DNA from: Mucilaginibacter flavidus
GTDB lineage: Bacteria > Bacteroidota > Bacteroidia > Sphingobacteriales > Sphingobacteriaceae
Length of the DNA stretch: 64,000 bases
Direction: 5' to 3'
Assembly (NCBI RefSeq): GCF_024055575.1
Contig: NZ_JAMXOE010000011.1
Span: 124,001 to 188,000 of the forward strand
Shown here: positions 24,863 through 34,372 of the stretch, one piece after another
How positions within the stretch are numbered: position 1 is the stretch's first letter
Layout: each line of letters begins with the position of its first letter
Notes under the pieces: generated by a model
Told to the model about the DNA's origin: nothing
The model's database searches: none
What the model saw: only the letters and a program-made list of their open reading frames with translations
Program-made: the position numbers and the translations under genes

Positions 24863-26166
24863 TTTTCGTCTAATTCTCTTTTTTGCGGGACACCATCTCT
24901 AACAAAGCGCCTGATTATTAGGCGCGCTCCTCCATTGTAGGTAAGGTAGCTCATTGTCCAATTAATAAAAACAACTACCTTATTCCTGAAACCCAAAAGA
25001 GAAATGAGATGAACAAACATCCATGTCAGCCATGCAAAAAATCCCTGGAATTTTAATTTTCCCAGGTCCGCAACAGCTTTATTACGGCCTACTGTCGCTA
25101 ATGATCCTTTATCAGAATATTTAAACGGTACAGTGACTTCGCTATTAACCAGGTGCAGTATTGTTTTGGCAACATGTTTTCCTTGTTGTATGGCAACCTG
25201 AGCTAAACCCGGATACCCTTTTGGCGTTTCCTTGCTTATTATTGCCGCAACATCACCAATTGCAAAAATATTGGAAGCGCCTTCAACCCTGCAAACATTA
25301 TCTGTTCTGATCCTGTTGCCCCGCTCTATAATATCTTTTGATATACCATCCGGTACAACACCCATCACGCCAGCCGACCATATTACATTTTTAGTAGGGA
25401 TGCTTTTGCCATCTTCAAATTTTATTTCGCTGCCATCATAGCTTTCCACTTTTACATTTAAAAGTACTTCAACACCCATCTTTGTCAGAAATTCATGTGC
25501 AGCTTTTGAGGCTTGTTCTGACATAGACGCTATTACCCTTGGCTGAACATCAACCAAATAAACTCTCATCTCATCTTTTTTGAGTTCAGGATAATCCCGG
25601 TGGAGAATATGGGTGCGCAGTTCCGCTAATGCCCCGGATAGCTCAACCCCTGTAGGGCCGGCGCCAACCAATACGAAATTAAGGTAAGGCTCTCTTTCTT
25701 CTTTAGTTTTTAACAGTACAGCTTCTTCTATGTTTTGTAATATAAGCGACCGCAAATTAAGCGCTTCTGGAATAGATTTCATCGGCATTGCATTGTGTTC
25801 AATGTTTTTATTGCCAAAGAAATTGGTAGTTGACCCCGTGGCGATCACGAGGTAATCGTAAGCTATTTCGCCTATAGTGGTCTCAATGGTGTTCTTTTCA
25901 GGATTTACTTTTGTAAGCTCCGCAATATGGAAATGGAAATTTTTTTGGCCTGCAAAATTTTTTCTTAATGAAAAAGCAATGGAGTCGGCCTCAAGGCTGC
26001 CTATAGCTACCTGGTAAAGCAAAGGCTGAAAAGTATGGTAATTATGCTTGTCCAGCATTAGCACATCTACCGGCTTATCTTCAAGCTTCCTGGCAACCTG
26101 TTGACCGCCAAAGCCGCCGCCAGCAATGACAACCAGCGGCAATTTTGATTTATCCTTAGAATTCAT
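24859..26166 (-). CDS. ndh: Type II NADH dehydrogenase (NDH-2)
   Basis: This protein of about 435 residues (start at MNSKDKSKLPLVVIAGGGF, 26166; an upstream Met at 26199 is possible) transfers electrons from NADH to quinone without proton pumping. Two dinucleotide folds are visible: VVIAGGGFGG (FAD) and VLVGAGPTGVELSG (NADH), plus IFAIGDVAAI. Hydrophobic segments at the C-terminus (FFAWLTWMFVHLISLLGF) match membrane-bound NDH-2. It would feed the cbb3 oxidase of this window. Confidence 0.92.
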   Translation of the reverse strand: MNSKDKSKLPLVVIAGGGFGGQQVARKLEDKPVDVLMLDKHNYHTFQPLLYQVAIGSLEADSIAFSLRKNFAGQKNFHFHIAELTKVNPEKNTIETTIGEIAYDYLVIATGSTTNFFGNKNIEHNAMPMKSIPEALNLRSLILQNIEEAVLLKTKEEREPYLNFVLVGAGPTGVELSGALAELRTHILHRDYPELKKDEMRVYLVDVQPRVIASMSEQASKAAHEFLTKMGVEVLLNVKVESYDGSEIKFEDGKSIPTKNVIWSAGVMGVVPDGISKDIIERGNRIRTDNVCRVEGASNIFAIGDVAAIISKETPKGYPGLAQVAIQQGKHVAKTILHLVNSEVTVPFKYSDKGSLATVGRNKAVADLGKLKFQGFFAWLTWMFVHLISLLGFRNKVVVFINWTMSYLTYNGGARLIIRRFVRDGVPQKRELDEK

Positions 26167-26368
26167 GTGATTGTATTTTTTAAAAACAAGAGACCGCACG
26201 ACAACCGGTATCTTTATAAATATCGATTTGCTTTATTTGTTTGATATACGAAGCATCATTTCTCAAAAAGTATGAATAAGTAACAAATCAATAGAATGTA
26301 AAACACTTAACTGCATAATGGTGTTTAGCTTTAACAGTAGTTGTTCAATTACTCTTAAAATCAAAATC

Positions 26369-26596
26369 ATGTTTTACAATAGTAATTTTTGGGGAATGAA
26401 CTTCATTTGGTGGTTCATTTGGCTTATTCTGCTTTTTTGGATATTCGCAACGCCTTATGATGTCCCCGGTCAGCGAAAAAAGAAAGAATCTCCACTTGAC
26501 ATTTTGCAGAAGCGATTTGCTTCAGGACAAATCACGACTGAAGAATACCAGGAAAAGAAAAAGATTCTTGAAGACGATTTAACTAATTTGAAATGA
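26369..26596 (+). CDS. SHOCT-domain small membrane protein
   Basis: The likely start is ATG 26369 (MFYNSNFWGMNFIWW; the open frame reaches back to 26318). One N-terminal membrane helix (IWLILLFWIFATPYD) is followed by the SHOCT segment SPLDILQKRFASGQITTEEY. A close paralogue is at 61,973-62,200. It overlaps the slipin gene by four bases (ATGA). SHOCT proteins are of unknown function but often cluster with SPFH proteins. Confidence 0.85.
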   Translation: MFYNSNFWGMNFIWWFIWLILLFWIFATPYDVPGQRKKKESPLDILQKRFASGQITTEEYQEKKKILEDDLTNLK

Positions 26597-27525
26597 AAAG
26601 TAAAAGTTTATTTTCTGTAATAATTTTTGTTATAATTTTCGGCATTGGCCTGATTTGGACGCATGCCGCATATAACGTTTCAGATCCTGCGCAAAGCATC
26701 ATCATTGCGGCAGGGTCATTTATAATAGCCTGGTTTATATCTTCCGCTATAAAAATCGCTGATCCATGGGACAAAGCCGTGGTGCTGCGGCTGGGCAAAT
26801 TTCAATCCTTAAGGGGCCCCGGCCTGTTTTTTATCATCCCGGTTCTGGATACCATACCCTACTGGATCGACACCCGCGTGATCACCACATCGTTTAAAGC
26901 CGAAAAAACCCTTACCAAAGACACGGTGCCGGTTGATGTGGATGCGGTATTGTTTTGGAAAGTGCTGGACCCGCAAAAGGCCGCCCTGGAAGTTGCAGAC
27001 TATATAAGTGCGATCAGCTGGGCTTCTCAAACCGCGTTGCGCGATGTTATTGGAAAGACCATGCTATCGGAGATGCTTGAAGGAAGGGACAAAATTAGCA
27101 GTATGCTGCAAAAGATTATTGATGAACGCACAGAACCATGGGGCATTAATGTTAATTCAGTAGAAGTTAAAGACGTTTTGATTCCTGCCTCATTAGAGAA
27201 TGCGATGTCTATGCAAGCACAGGCAGAAAGAGAACGACAGGCCCGGGTAATCCTGGGAGATTCGGAAAGGCAGGTGGCTGAGAAGTTTGCAGAAGCAGCT
27301 CTTACCTACGCAAACAATCCGGTAGCTTTGCATTTAAGAGCGATGAATATGCTTTATGAAGGCTTAAAGGAAAACTCAACCATCGTAATCGTGCCCAGTT
27401 CAGCAGTGGATACCATGCAATTGGGCAGCATGGCCGGATTAACAGCATTGACCATGGGCATCGGCCAGGAAAAAACAAATAAAGAGAATGATGCGGCAAA
27501 AAATAAAGAGGTAAGAAATCCATAG
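26593..27525 (+). CDS. Stomatin/slipin-type SPFH (Band 7) protein
   Basis: This 310-residue protein has two N-terminal membrane helices (about 6-27 and 33-52) and an SPFH domain from VVLRLGKFQSLRGPGLFFII to RDVIGKTMLSEMLEGR, then a coiled segment (QAQAERERQARVILGDSERQ). SPFH proteins form membrane microdomain scaffolds and often pair with NfeD proteases; none is adjacent here. The SHOCT gene immediately before it overlaps by four bases. Confidence 0.92.
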   Translation: MKSKSLFSVIIFVIIFGIGLIWTHAAYNVSDPAQSIIIAAGSFIIAWFISSAIKIADPWDKAVVLRLGKFQSLRGPGLFFIIPVLDTIPYWIDTRVITTSFKAEKTLTKDTVPVDVDAVLFWKVLDPQKAALEVADYISAISWASQTALRDVIGKTMLSEMLEGRDKISSMLQKIIDERTEPWGINVNSVEVKDVLIPASLENAMSMQAQAERERQARVILGDSERQVAEKFAEAALTYANNPVALHLRAMNMLYEGLKENSTIVIVPSSAVDTMQLGSMAGLTALTMGIGQEKTNKENDAAKNKEVRNP

Positions 27526-27627
27526 ATTATTTAATATCTACCAAGGAACGTGATTATATATCTTTGTGATGATAAAATAACTATTGCATTATTTTTTCTA
27601 AACATTTATAACCTTGAAAAAAATATT

Positions 27628-28065
27628 ATGGTTAATGTATTTGAAAATCTTTCCAATACTGATCAGCTGGCATTTTTGAAATTTCCAGTTTATATTTCTT
27701 TACTTGCTGCTAATTCAGATGGTAAAACAGACGATCAGGAAAAGAAAATAGCAGTTGAATTCGATCATATGAAAACGTACACCTGCAATCCTTTACTTAT
27801 TGGTTTTTATAAAAAGGCAGATCTGGTGTTCAAAGATACACTACAACAACTTGATGATGAATTACCTAAAGGTAAAACACAGCGGGATGCTGCTATAAAG
27901 GCAGAGCTTAAAAAGTTGGAAAGTTTGTTATTAAAGTTTGACAAAGTTTATGCGGCAACAATGCATCAAAGCATGAAATCCTTTAAAGACCATGTGTCAA
28001 GAGCACACAATAATTTTCTGGAAAGTTTCATTTTTCCAGTTCCTATAAAAGGATTAACGTATTGA
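27628..28065 (+). CDS. Hypothetical protein with TerB-like calcium-loop motif
   Basis: The start is probably ATG 27628 (MVNVFENLSNTDQLAF); the frame opens earlier at 27550. The 145-residue product has YISLLAANSDGKTDDQEKK (about 24-42), a pattern of TerB-type proteins, followed by helices rich in Lys/Glu. No catalytic motif. It lies about 100 bases after the slipin gene. Confidence 0.5.
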   Translation: MVNVFENLSNTDQLAFLKFPVYISLLAANSDGKTDDQEKKIAVEFDHMKTYTCNPLLIGFYKKADLVFKDTLQQLDDELPKGKTQRDAAIKAELKKLESLLLKFDKVYAATMHQSMKSFKDHVSRAHNNFLESFIFPVPIKGLTY

Positions 28066-28439
28066 ATGATAAAACAATTAGTCTACATTTTTCATATGTA
28101 AATGATATGATTCACAATCTTTGATTGACCAATTCCATGAACCTTTTTGCGACTAACCTGTAATAGAAACCACCAACTATGCATTTCAGCCAGCTTTCGT
28201 TGTATAAAATCAATAATGATTAAAAGACTTAACATCGCAAATTTTAGTCATCTTTAGTTTTTTATACCGGTTTTCTTAATCGCAATTATTTTAGCTTATT
28301 CGAAACTTATCCAGCATAATTTGGTTTATAACTATAGCTGATACAAATACCTGATTCTAAATCGAAATGGTCTTTCCGGGATTTCGCTTGCGCCAGCATA
28401 ACAACCCAGGCTCCACATTTTATTTAACTGCCATCATAT
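28066..28439. other. Intergenic stretch, nothing identified
   Basis: About 370 AT-rich bases. TAATTTGG near 28,315 is one base off a -7 consensus. I see no coding frame, RNA gene or repeat that I can defend. Confidence 0.4.
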
Positions 28440-28856
28440 ATGTTAGTTCATGCATCTCATGATTCTATAGTTATTCCGAAAAAAATAAAGTCCGATATTC
28501 TAACTAGGGAAGATACAGATATTGATATACTTATACCAAGTCCCAACGCTTATTTTCCCAATGAAATAATTAAAGAAGAGATACCGGTCAAAATACATAA
28601 CATACTGTCATCATCAAAAATATTCATGATAACAATTCATTATTTATTACAGGCATATCATGTGAAGGTTCTGAAAATAGTTTATAGAGGTAATGAATCC
28701 ATTTATAAGACAGTGTTAAGCAGTCAAATAAGCGATAATATCAGGGTTTGTTGGTTACAGCATGAATTGCAAGGCTGGATCATATTGATAGGACATACTC
28801 TGGATAAAAGGTTAATAATATCTATAACGTCAGCTATTGAGTCCCAGGAATCATAA
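28440..28856 (+). CDS. Hypothetical protein, no family recognised
   Basis: This 138-residue protein begins MLVHASHDSIVIPKKIKSDI. It has no signal peptide and a beta/helix alternation (KIHNILSSSKIFMITIHYLL, VCWLQHELQGWIILIGHTLD). Low-complexity runs are absent. It is followed by a 67-residue gene after 13 bases, suggesting a two-gene operon. Confidence 0.4.
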   Translation: MLVHASHDSIVIPKKIKSDILTREDTDIDILIPSPNAYFPNEIIKEEIPVKIHNILSSSKIFMITIHYLLQAYHVKVLKIVYRGNESIYKTVLSSQISDNIRVCWLQHELQGWIILIGHTLDKRLIISITSAIESQES

Positions 28857-28869
28857 ATAATTTATTTTT

Positions 28870-29073
28870 ATGAAGAACGCACTTAAACACTACGAGTTTA
28901 TCAACTCCCAAACCGGTAATATCATTGCCTATCTTTCATTACTGGTTGATATGGATGAAAAGAAGAGAACCGAACAACTGGAAAAGAAGAAAGCAGAATT
29001 GGCCACTTTCGATAAACTGTTTATAGGACTGATTTATTGGCAAGAAAAGGGCCATGGTATACTGCCTGGATAG
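28870..29073 (+). CDS. Small hypothetical protein
   Basis: This 67-residue protein reads MKNALKHYEFINSQTGNIIA, then VDMDEKKRTEQLEKKKAELA and FIGLIYWQEKGHGILPG. Hydrophobic ends flank a Lys/Glu-rich helical centre. No family recognised. It lies 13 bases downstream of the previous gene. Confidence 0.45.
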   Translation: MKNALKHYEFINSQTGNIIAYLSLLVDMDEKKRTEQLEKKKAELATFDKLFIGLIYWQEKGHGILPG

Positions 29074-29244
29074 AGTTTAAATAGCTAATGGATGACGTAA
29101 ATTCAATAGAAAGCAACTTCATTTTCGTAGTTGTTAAAGTCTTTCAATTAGCCAATCTGACTTTTATGCCCTCATTATGGAAAGAACTCATTTACTTAAA
29201 ACGATATAGAAATTAAAACGTTAATATCTAAAGCAATCAACATC

Positions 29245-31272
29245 ATGCAAGAACAAACATTAAGCGGCACTACCACAGATATCGAACAACTATCTATTGA
29301 AACACTAAGGTTTTTATCCATAGATATGGTGCAAAAAGCAAACTCAGGCCATCCTGGCTTACCACTTGACGCTGCACCTATGGCCTATGTTCTATGGACA
29401 CGGTTTTTAAAATATAATCCTAAGGATTCCAACTGGCTCAACCGTGACCGATTTATTTTATCTCCGGGTCATGGTTGTGCACTACTATATAGCTTGCTGC
29501 ATTTAACAGGGTATGATTTATCCATGGATGATCTTAAACGCTTCAGGCAAATGGATTCCAAGACGCCAGGACATCCCGAATCGCTGTTAGTTCCTGGAGT
29601 GGAAGTTACCACGGGCCCGCTTGGCCAGGGGTTTGGAAACAGCGTTGGCTCTTGTATCTCAGAAGCTTTTCTTGCTGCAACTTATAACCGGCCGGATCAG
29701 GAAATATTTGACTACTATACCTATATGATTGCCAGTGATGGTGACCTCATGGAAGGCGTTTCGTCTGAAGCCGCCTCACTTGGAGGGCATTTACAACTTG
29801 GAAAACTCATCTGCCTTTATGATGACAACCATGTTTCACTTGACGGGCCAACCAGCCTTGCTTTCACTGAGGATCGTTTAAAACGTTTTGAGGCTTATGG
29901 CTGGCACACACAACAAGTTGATAACGGCAATGATCTTGATGAGATTGAATCAGCAATCAAAAATGCGCAGCAGCATAAAGATAAGCCATCCATCATTGCG
30001 GTTCGAACAATTTTAGGTTATGGCAGCCCGGTGCAAAATACCAGCAAAGCACATGGCAGCCCTTTGGGAGTAGAAAATATTGTTAAAACCAAGGAGTTTT
30101 TCGGCGCTGACCCGCACGAATTCTTTTTTGTGCCCGACGGTGTTTATGAGCACATGCAAACAAAGGGTATCGAAGGTTCACGACTGCAGGATCAATGGAA
30201 GCATCAACGGGAAGAATATACAAAGCTGTATCCGAAAGAAGCTGCGGAAATAAAATTGATTGAAACCTGTAAGTTGCCTGAAAAATGGGATGCAAAATTG
30301 CCAATTATTCAAGTATCTGAAGGCCCTTTGGCAACCAGGCAGGCTTCGGGGACAGCCCTGAAAATATTAAAAGAAAGCATCCCATTCCTGATAGGGGGTT
30401 CTGCCGACCTGGCCAGCTCAACTGAAATGCCAACAAAGCACGATATAAGTTTTCAACCCGGCCGTTATGAAGCGACCAATATATGGTTCGGGGTGCGTGA
30501 ACACGGAATGGGAGCGATCTTAAATGGTATGATTGCAAAAATCGGTATCAAAGCTTATGGTGGTACTTTTTTAGCTTTTTCAGATTATATGCGGGGCGCC
30601 ATTCGCCTGGCAGCACTATCTGAGGAACCTGTAATTTATGTATTTACCCATGACAGCATAGGGATGGGTGAAGACGGACCAACACACCAGCCAATTGGCC
30701 AGATAGCTGCTTTGCGTGCCATGCCTAACCTGATTGTGATCAGGCCGGGGGATGCCAATGAAACCATTGAAGCATGGAGGGTAGCGATTGCCAGTAAGAA
30801 AAGTCCTGTAGCTTTGATTTTATGCCGTCAAAAAATCCCTGTTATTGATCAGCAGAAATTTGCTTCAGCGCATAACCTGGAAAAAGGCGCGTATATCATA
30901 AGTGAAGCTTCCGGTGACGCTAATCTGATTCTTGTAGCCACCGGTTCAGAGCTGCAACTGGCATTGGGCGCACAGGAAGAACTCAAAAAGCAAGGCATTC
31001 AGGCAAGGGTGATAAGTATGCCTTCTTTTGAACTATTTGAAAGGCAAGATGCAGCGTATAAAGAAAAGATTTTTCCTGCCAATCTGCAAAAAAGAGTTTC
31101 AATCGAAGCTGGAACCTCTTTCGGCTGGCATGCATACATCGGGCGGGAAGGCCGCATTATAAGTATTGACGTTTTCGGCAGGTCTGCACCGGGGCAAGAA
31201 GTAATGGAGAAATTTGGATTCACCGTAGAAAACGTGGTAAATACCGCCAAAAGCATAGTTAAAGCTACCTGA
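29245..31272 (+). CDS. tkt: Transketolase
   Basis: This 675-residue TPP enzyme carries two-carbon ketol units between pentose and hexose phosphates. GHPGLPLDAAPMAYVLW and the TPP-binding SDGDLMEGVSSEAASLG are in the N-terminal domain; HDSIGMGEDGPTHQPIGQIA, RAMPNLIVIRPGDANE and the C-terminal fold complete it. Length and motifs are typical of the TktA type. It can supply or consume xylulose-5-P with the phosphoketolase at 56,299 and with transaldolase. A downstream relic (31,400-31,576) is on the opposite strand. Confidence 0.97.
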   Translation: MQEQTLSGTTTDIEQLSIETLRFLSIDMVQKANSGHPGLPLDAAPMAYVLWTRFLKYNPKDSNWLNRDRFILSPGHGCALLYSLLHLTGYDLSMDDLKRFRQMDSKTPGHPESLLVPGVEVTTGPLGQGFGNSVGSCISEAFLAATYNRPDQEIFDYYTYMIASDGDLMEGVSSEAASLGGHLQLGKLICLYDDNHVSLDGPTSLAFTEDRLKRFEAYGWHTQQVDNGNDLDEIESAIKNAQQHKDKPSIIAVRTILGYGSPVQNTSKAHGSPLGVENIVKTKEFFGADPHEFFFVPDGVYEHMQTKGIEGSRLQDQWKHQREEYTKLYPKEAAEIKLIETCKLPEKWDAKLPIIQVSEGPLATRQASGTALKILKESIPFLIGGSADLASSTEMPTKHDISFQPGRYEATNIWFGVREHGMGAILNGMIAKIGIKAYGGTFLAFSDYMRGAIRLAALSEEPVIYVFTHDSIGMGEDGPTHQPIGQIAALRAMPNLIVIRPGDANETIEAWRVAIASKKSPVALILCRQKIPVIDQQKFASAHNLEKGAYIISEASGDANLILVATGSELQLALGAQEELKKQGIQARVISMPSFELFERQDAAYKEKIFPANLQKRVSIEAGTSFGWHAYIGREGRIISIDVFGRSAPGQEVMEKFGFTVENVVNTAKSIVKAT

Positions 31273-31718
31273 CGCAACAGCTATTGGAATTGATGGATTC
31301 GTCATCGTCATGATGCTCATGAATTGAAGGAACACTTAACGACAAACTTTCTTTACACCTATATAATAAGAGGTATTCGCTTCCTCAGTATGGCCTTATT
31401 TAATTCGGAAAGGCTAAAGAATTCCTTATTCCTGATGGGGAATAGACCCGCTGATAGACCAGTTTTACTTCGCTTTCCCCCGAAGTCTTATCCTTAGGTT
31501 TACGCACCCTGGCGACCAGCAGCGTTAAACTATTATGAAGCGCCAATTGCTGGATCATTTCGGTAAACACGGGGTCTTACCAGCAGTTTTTTTGTATAGA
31601 CTAGTTGAATTGTTGACAAAATAGAAGTTCATTTCAAGAGGAATTAATAAAACCTTTTTGACTAATTTCAGTTTATTAACTTACACGCAATCTGAATAGT
31701 TACAATAAAACATACACA
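31273..31718. other. Intergenic stretch with a gene relic
   Basis: 446 bases between tkt and the SDR gene. Apart from the minus-strand relic at 31,400-31,576 (separate entry) I see no coding frame. The stretch CGTCATCGTCATGATGCTCA (31,301 onward) has short repeats. Confidence 0.4.
31400..31576 (-). pseudogene. Relic of an unidentified gene (C-terminal piece)
   Basis: A minus-strand frame reads DPVFTEMIQQLALHNSLTLL, then VARVRKPKDKTSGESEVKLV and YQRVYSPSG, ending at TAA 31400-31402; an in-frame stop precedes it. The composition is clearly protein-like but I recognise no family. It is probably the tail of an accessory gene lost here. Confidence 0.4.
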
Positions 31719-32579
31719 ATGGCAAATAACAATAGTCCCGTTTGGTTCATCACTGGTTGCTCAACAGGGTTTGGAAGAGAACTGGCAAAACTAATATTAG
31801 GAAGAGGCTGGAATGCTGTAATAACCGCAAGAAACATTGACCAAATAAAAGACATTGCTGAGGGATATGAAAACACAGCAATAATTTTGCCTTTAGATGT
31901 AAATAAGAAAGACCAGGTATCATCGGCAGTTGCAAAAGCTGAAGCATCCTTTGGCAAGATTGACGTATTAGTTAACAATGCCGGGTATGGTTACTTCACC
32001 AGCATTGAAGAAGGTGAAGAAGAAAAAATAAGGGCACAGTTTGAAACCAATTTTTTTGGATTGGTGAATATGGTACAGGCTGTTCTACCTGGCATGCGTA
32101 AGCGACGTAGTGGCAATATTATCAATTTCTCTTCCATTGGAGGGTTGGTCGGTTTTACCGCAACAGGATATTATCATGCGTCAAAATTTGCAGTAGAAGG
32201 ATTATCTGAATCATTATCAAAAGAGGTAGCGGCTTTAGGAATAAAAGTCTTAATAGTAGAACCGGGACCTTTCCGAACCGACTGGGCCGGACGCTCAACT
32301 GCCCGCACCCCTGTAAAGATCGAAGAATATAAAGATATCGTTGGCGCACGCATGAATATTAGTCTCCAGGGAAGTGGTAAACAGGCGGGCGACCCTGTTA
32401 GAGGTTGTGAAGCCGTTATAAGAGCAGTGGAAGAAGGTGTACCACACCTGAGATTATTATTGGGCAAAATGGCATATACTCTTGCTAATGAAAAAACAGA
32501 AGCGATGAAACATAATTTCAACGCTTGGAAAGAACTCACTTTGGGCGCCGATTTTCCTGAAGGTAATAATAAGGCATGA
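31719..32579 (+). CDS. Short-chain dehydrogenase/reductase
   Basis: This 286-residue SDR has the cofactor motif TGCSTGFG (14-21, TGxxxGxG), NNAGYG, and the catalytic Ser/Tyr/Lys in NFSSIGG and YHASKFAVEG. ITARN after the second strand favours NADP. The substrate is unknown. It is not in an operon and lies opposite the GAPDH gene. Confidence 0.93.
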   Translation: MANNNSPVWFITGCSTGFGRELAKLILGRGWNAVITARNIDQIKDIAEGYENTAIILPLDVNKKDQVSSAVAKAEASFGKIDVLVNNAGYGYFTSIEEGEEEKIRAQFETNFFGLVNMVQAVLPGMRKRRSGNIINFSSIGGLVGFTATGYYHASKFAVEGLSESLSKEVAALGIKVLIVEPGPFRTDWAGRSTARTPVKIEEYKDIVGARMNISLQGSGKQAGDPVRGCEAVIRAVEEGVPHLRLLLGKMAYTLANEKTEAMKHNFNAWKELTLGADFPEGNNKA

Positions 32580-32746
32580 AGCACTAAGAGAAAAGGATAG
32601 CCGATTCTTGTAGTTATTAAACTATACCACGAAAAACAGCTCGTTTTGCCAAAACGCCGTGCGGCGCAGTTCATGCATTACTGACATTTCTTTTGTTAAT
32701 TCAACTGATCACGTGTTGTTATTAAATAGCAAATAATATTCTTCTG

Positions 32747-33736
32747 TTATATCTCTAAAATCTGACGGATCATCTGATTGGTAAATCCCCATTCATTGTC
32801 ATACCAAATCATGAGTTTAACCAAATCACCATCAACCACCCGGGTCATTTCCAAATCAACAACAGCAGCAAAGGGACTTTGGACAATATCTGACGAAACA
32901 AGAGGCTCATTTGAAACTGACAACACCAGTTTATATCTGTTACTTTTCGATTCTTCTAGTAAAATACTATTAATTTCATCAACTGAGGTATTTCTGGCTG
33001 CGACAAAAGTAATATCTGAAATAGAACCTACCGGTACCGGCGTGCGTATTGCAACCCCATCAAACTTGCCTGCTAATTGAGGGATCGCTTTAATTGTAGC
33101 AATAGCTGCGCCTGTTGAAGCGGGTACTAAGTTTACCGCAGCGGCACGTCCCATCCTAAGTGCTTTTTTTGAAGGGGCATCTACCAGGGCTTGGGAAGCG
33201 GTATAAGCATGAATTGTATTTAATATGGCTTTTTTTATACCTATTCTTCTATCTATGATCTCTATTATTGGGCCAATGCTATTGGTAGTACAACTTGCAC
33301 ACGAGAATATGGAGGTCTTCCCATCTGTGGAATTTACACCGTGTATCACTGTTGGCGTGTCTTTGCTTTTAGTAGGGCCCGATATTACCACAGTTTTCGC
33401 TCCTGCATAAATATGTTTTTCTGCTTCTTCCCTATTTGTAAAGAAACCGGTGCTTTCTATTACGACATCTATATCCAGTTCCTTCCATGGAAGTTTGGCC
33501 GGATCGTTTTCCGATATAAATAAAACCTTTTTATCCCCGATAAGTAAATGATTATCGCAAACACTCACCTCATTTTCATATTTACCATAAACACTATCGT
33601 ATTTGAGTAAATACGCTGCATTATCAATACTCATTAAGTCATTGACAGCTGCAACCTCCATTTCCGGAGCATTCATGATTATTTTCAAAGCAGCCCTTCC
33701 GATTCTGCCAAAGCCATTGATCGCTATTTTTTTCAT
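32747..33736 (-). CDS. gap: Glyceraldehyde-3-phosphate dehydrogenase
   Basis: This 329-residue type I GAPDH oxidises glyceraldehyde-3-P to 1,3-bisphosphoglycerate with NAD(P). N-terminal INGFGRIGRAALKII, catalytic Cys in CASCTTNSIGPI and the partner His in NTIHAYTASQALVD are seen, as is WYDNEWGFTNQMI near the end. The usual SNASCTTNCLAP is here SCASCTTNSIGPI, a divergent paralogue-type motif. NDLM after strand 2 (rather than NDL-x-D) makes the cofactor preference unclear. Confidence 0.95.
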   Translation of the reverse strand: MKKIAINGFGRIGRAALKIIMNAPEMEVAAVNDLMSIDNAAYLLKYDSVYGKYENEVSVCDNHLLIGDKKVLFISENDPAKLPWKELDIDVVIESTGFFTNREEAEKHIYAGAKTVVISGPTKSKDTPTVIHGVNSTDGKTSIFSCASCTTNSIGPIIEIIDRRIGIKKAILNTIHAYTASQALVDAPSKKALRMGRAAAVNLVPASTGAAIATIKAIPQLAGKFDGVAIRTPVPVGSISDITFVAARNTSVDEINSILLEESKSNRYKLVLSVSNEPLVSSDIVQSPFAAVVDLEMTRVVDGDLVKLMIWYDNEWGFTNQMIRQILEI

Positions 33737-33989
33737 GTTTTTGTTTTTTATCGTTATAAAATATATTCACATTTAGAAACTGTCTAATCTTCAAAATCAT
33801 TAATAAACAATTTCTAAGTTTAAAGGCATTGTTATTCAAATCGTAATCCTTTCTATTATTTATGAAACATTTTTAACCTTCAAAAGTCATCATCAGTCAA
33901 TGCATTTATGGTTGTATTGTAACGATCAACGTTTCGAATATTCATTAAGCAAGATTGATAGTTTACGATAGATTAATAAGTATCCGGAC

Positions 33990-34340
33990 TTAGCCTAAAT
34001 CAGGATTCTCTATTTTTCCCATTTCATCCATTGCCAATGAAGCATGAGCGTAAGCCGCGCCGGCCCGCATTTCGGAAGCTACCCAAATAGCTTCCATAAT
34101 TTCTTGTTTACTTGCTCCTTTTTTCAAAGCCATTGCAGTATGCCCGCGTATGCAATACGGGCATTGCGTTACGTGCGCTACCGCTACCGCGATAAGTTGT
34201 TTAGTTTTTTGAGGCAGCGCGCCTTCTTTAAAAACCGCCTTGCTGAAATTGCGCCACGTTTCTATTATTTCTGGAGCAAGCGCGGCTTTCTTTTCATTGA
34301 TCTCCCTGGTTGCTGCCGGAAAAAGTTGATCGTTTTTCAT
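33990..34340 (-). CDS. Carboxymuconolactone decarboxylase-family protein
   Basis: This 116-residue AhpD-like protein has CPYCIRGHTAMALKKGAS, with the CxxC-x3-H redox motif, and WVASEMRAGAAYAHASLA. It may act in peroxide reduction or as an alkylhydroperoxidase. It is 32 bases beyond the aconitase stop's strand partner start region, downstream of none; aconitase lies upstream on the plus side of the same strand. Confidence 0.87.
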   Translation of the reverse strand: MKNDQLFPAATREINEKKAALAPEIIETWRNFSKAVFKEGALPQKTKQLIAVAVAHVTQCPYCIRGHTAMALKKGASKQEIMEAIWVASEMRAGAAYAHASLAMDEMGKIENPDLG

Positions 34341-34372
34341 AATAGCTAATTTTATTCTATTTGTTTATTTAT

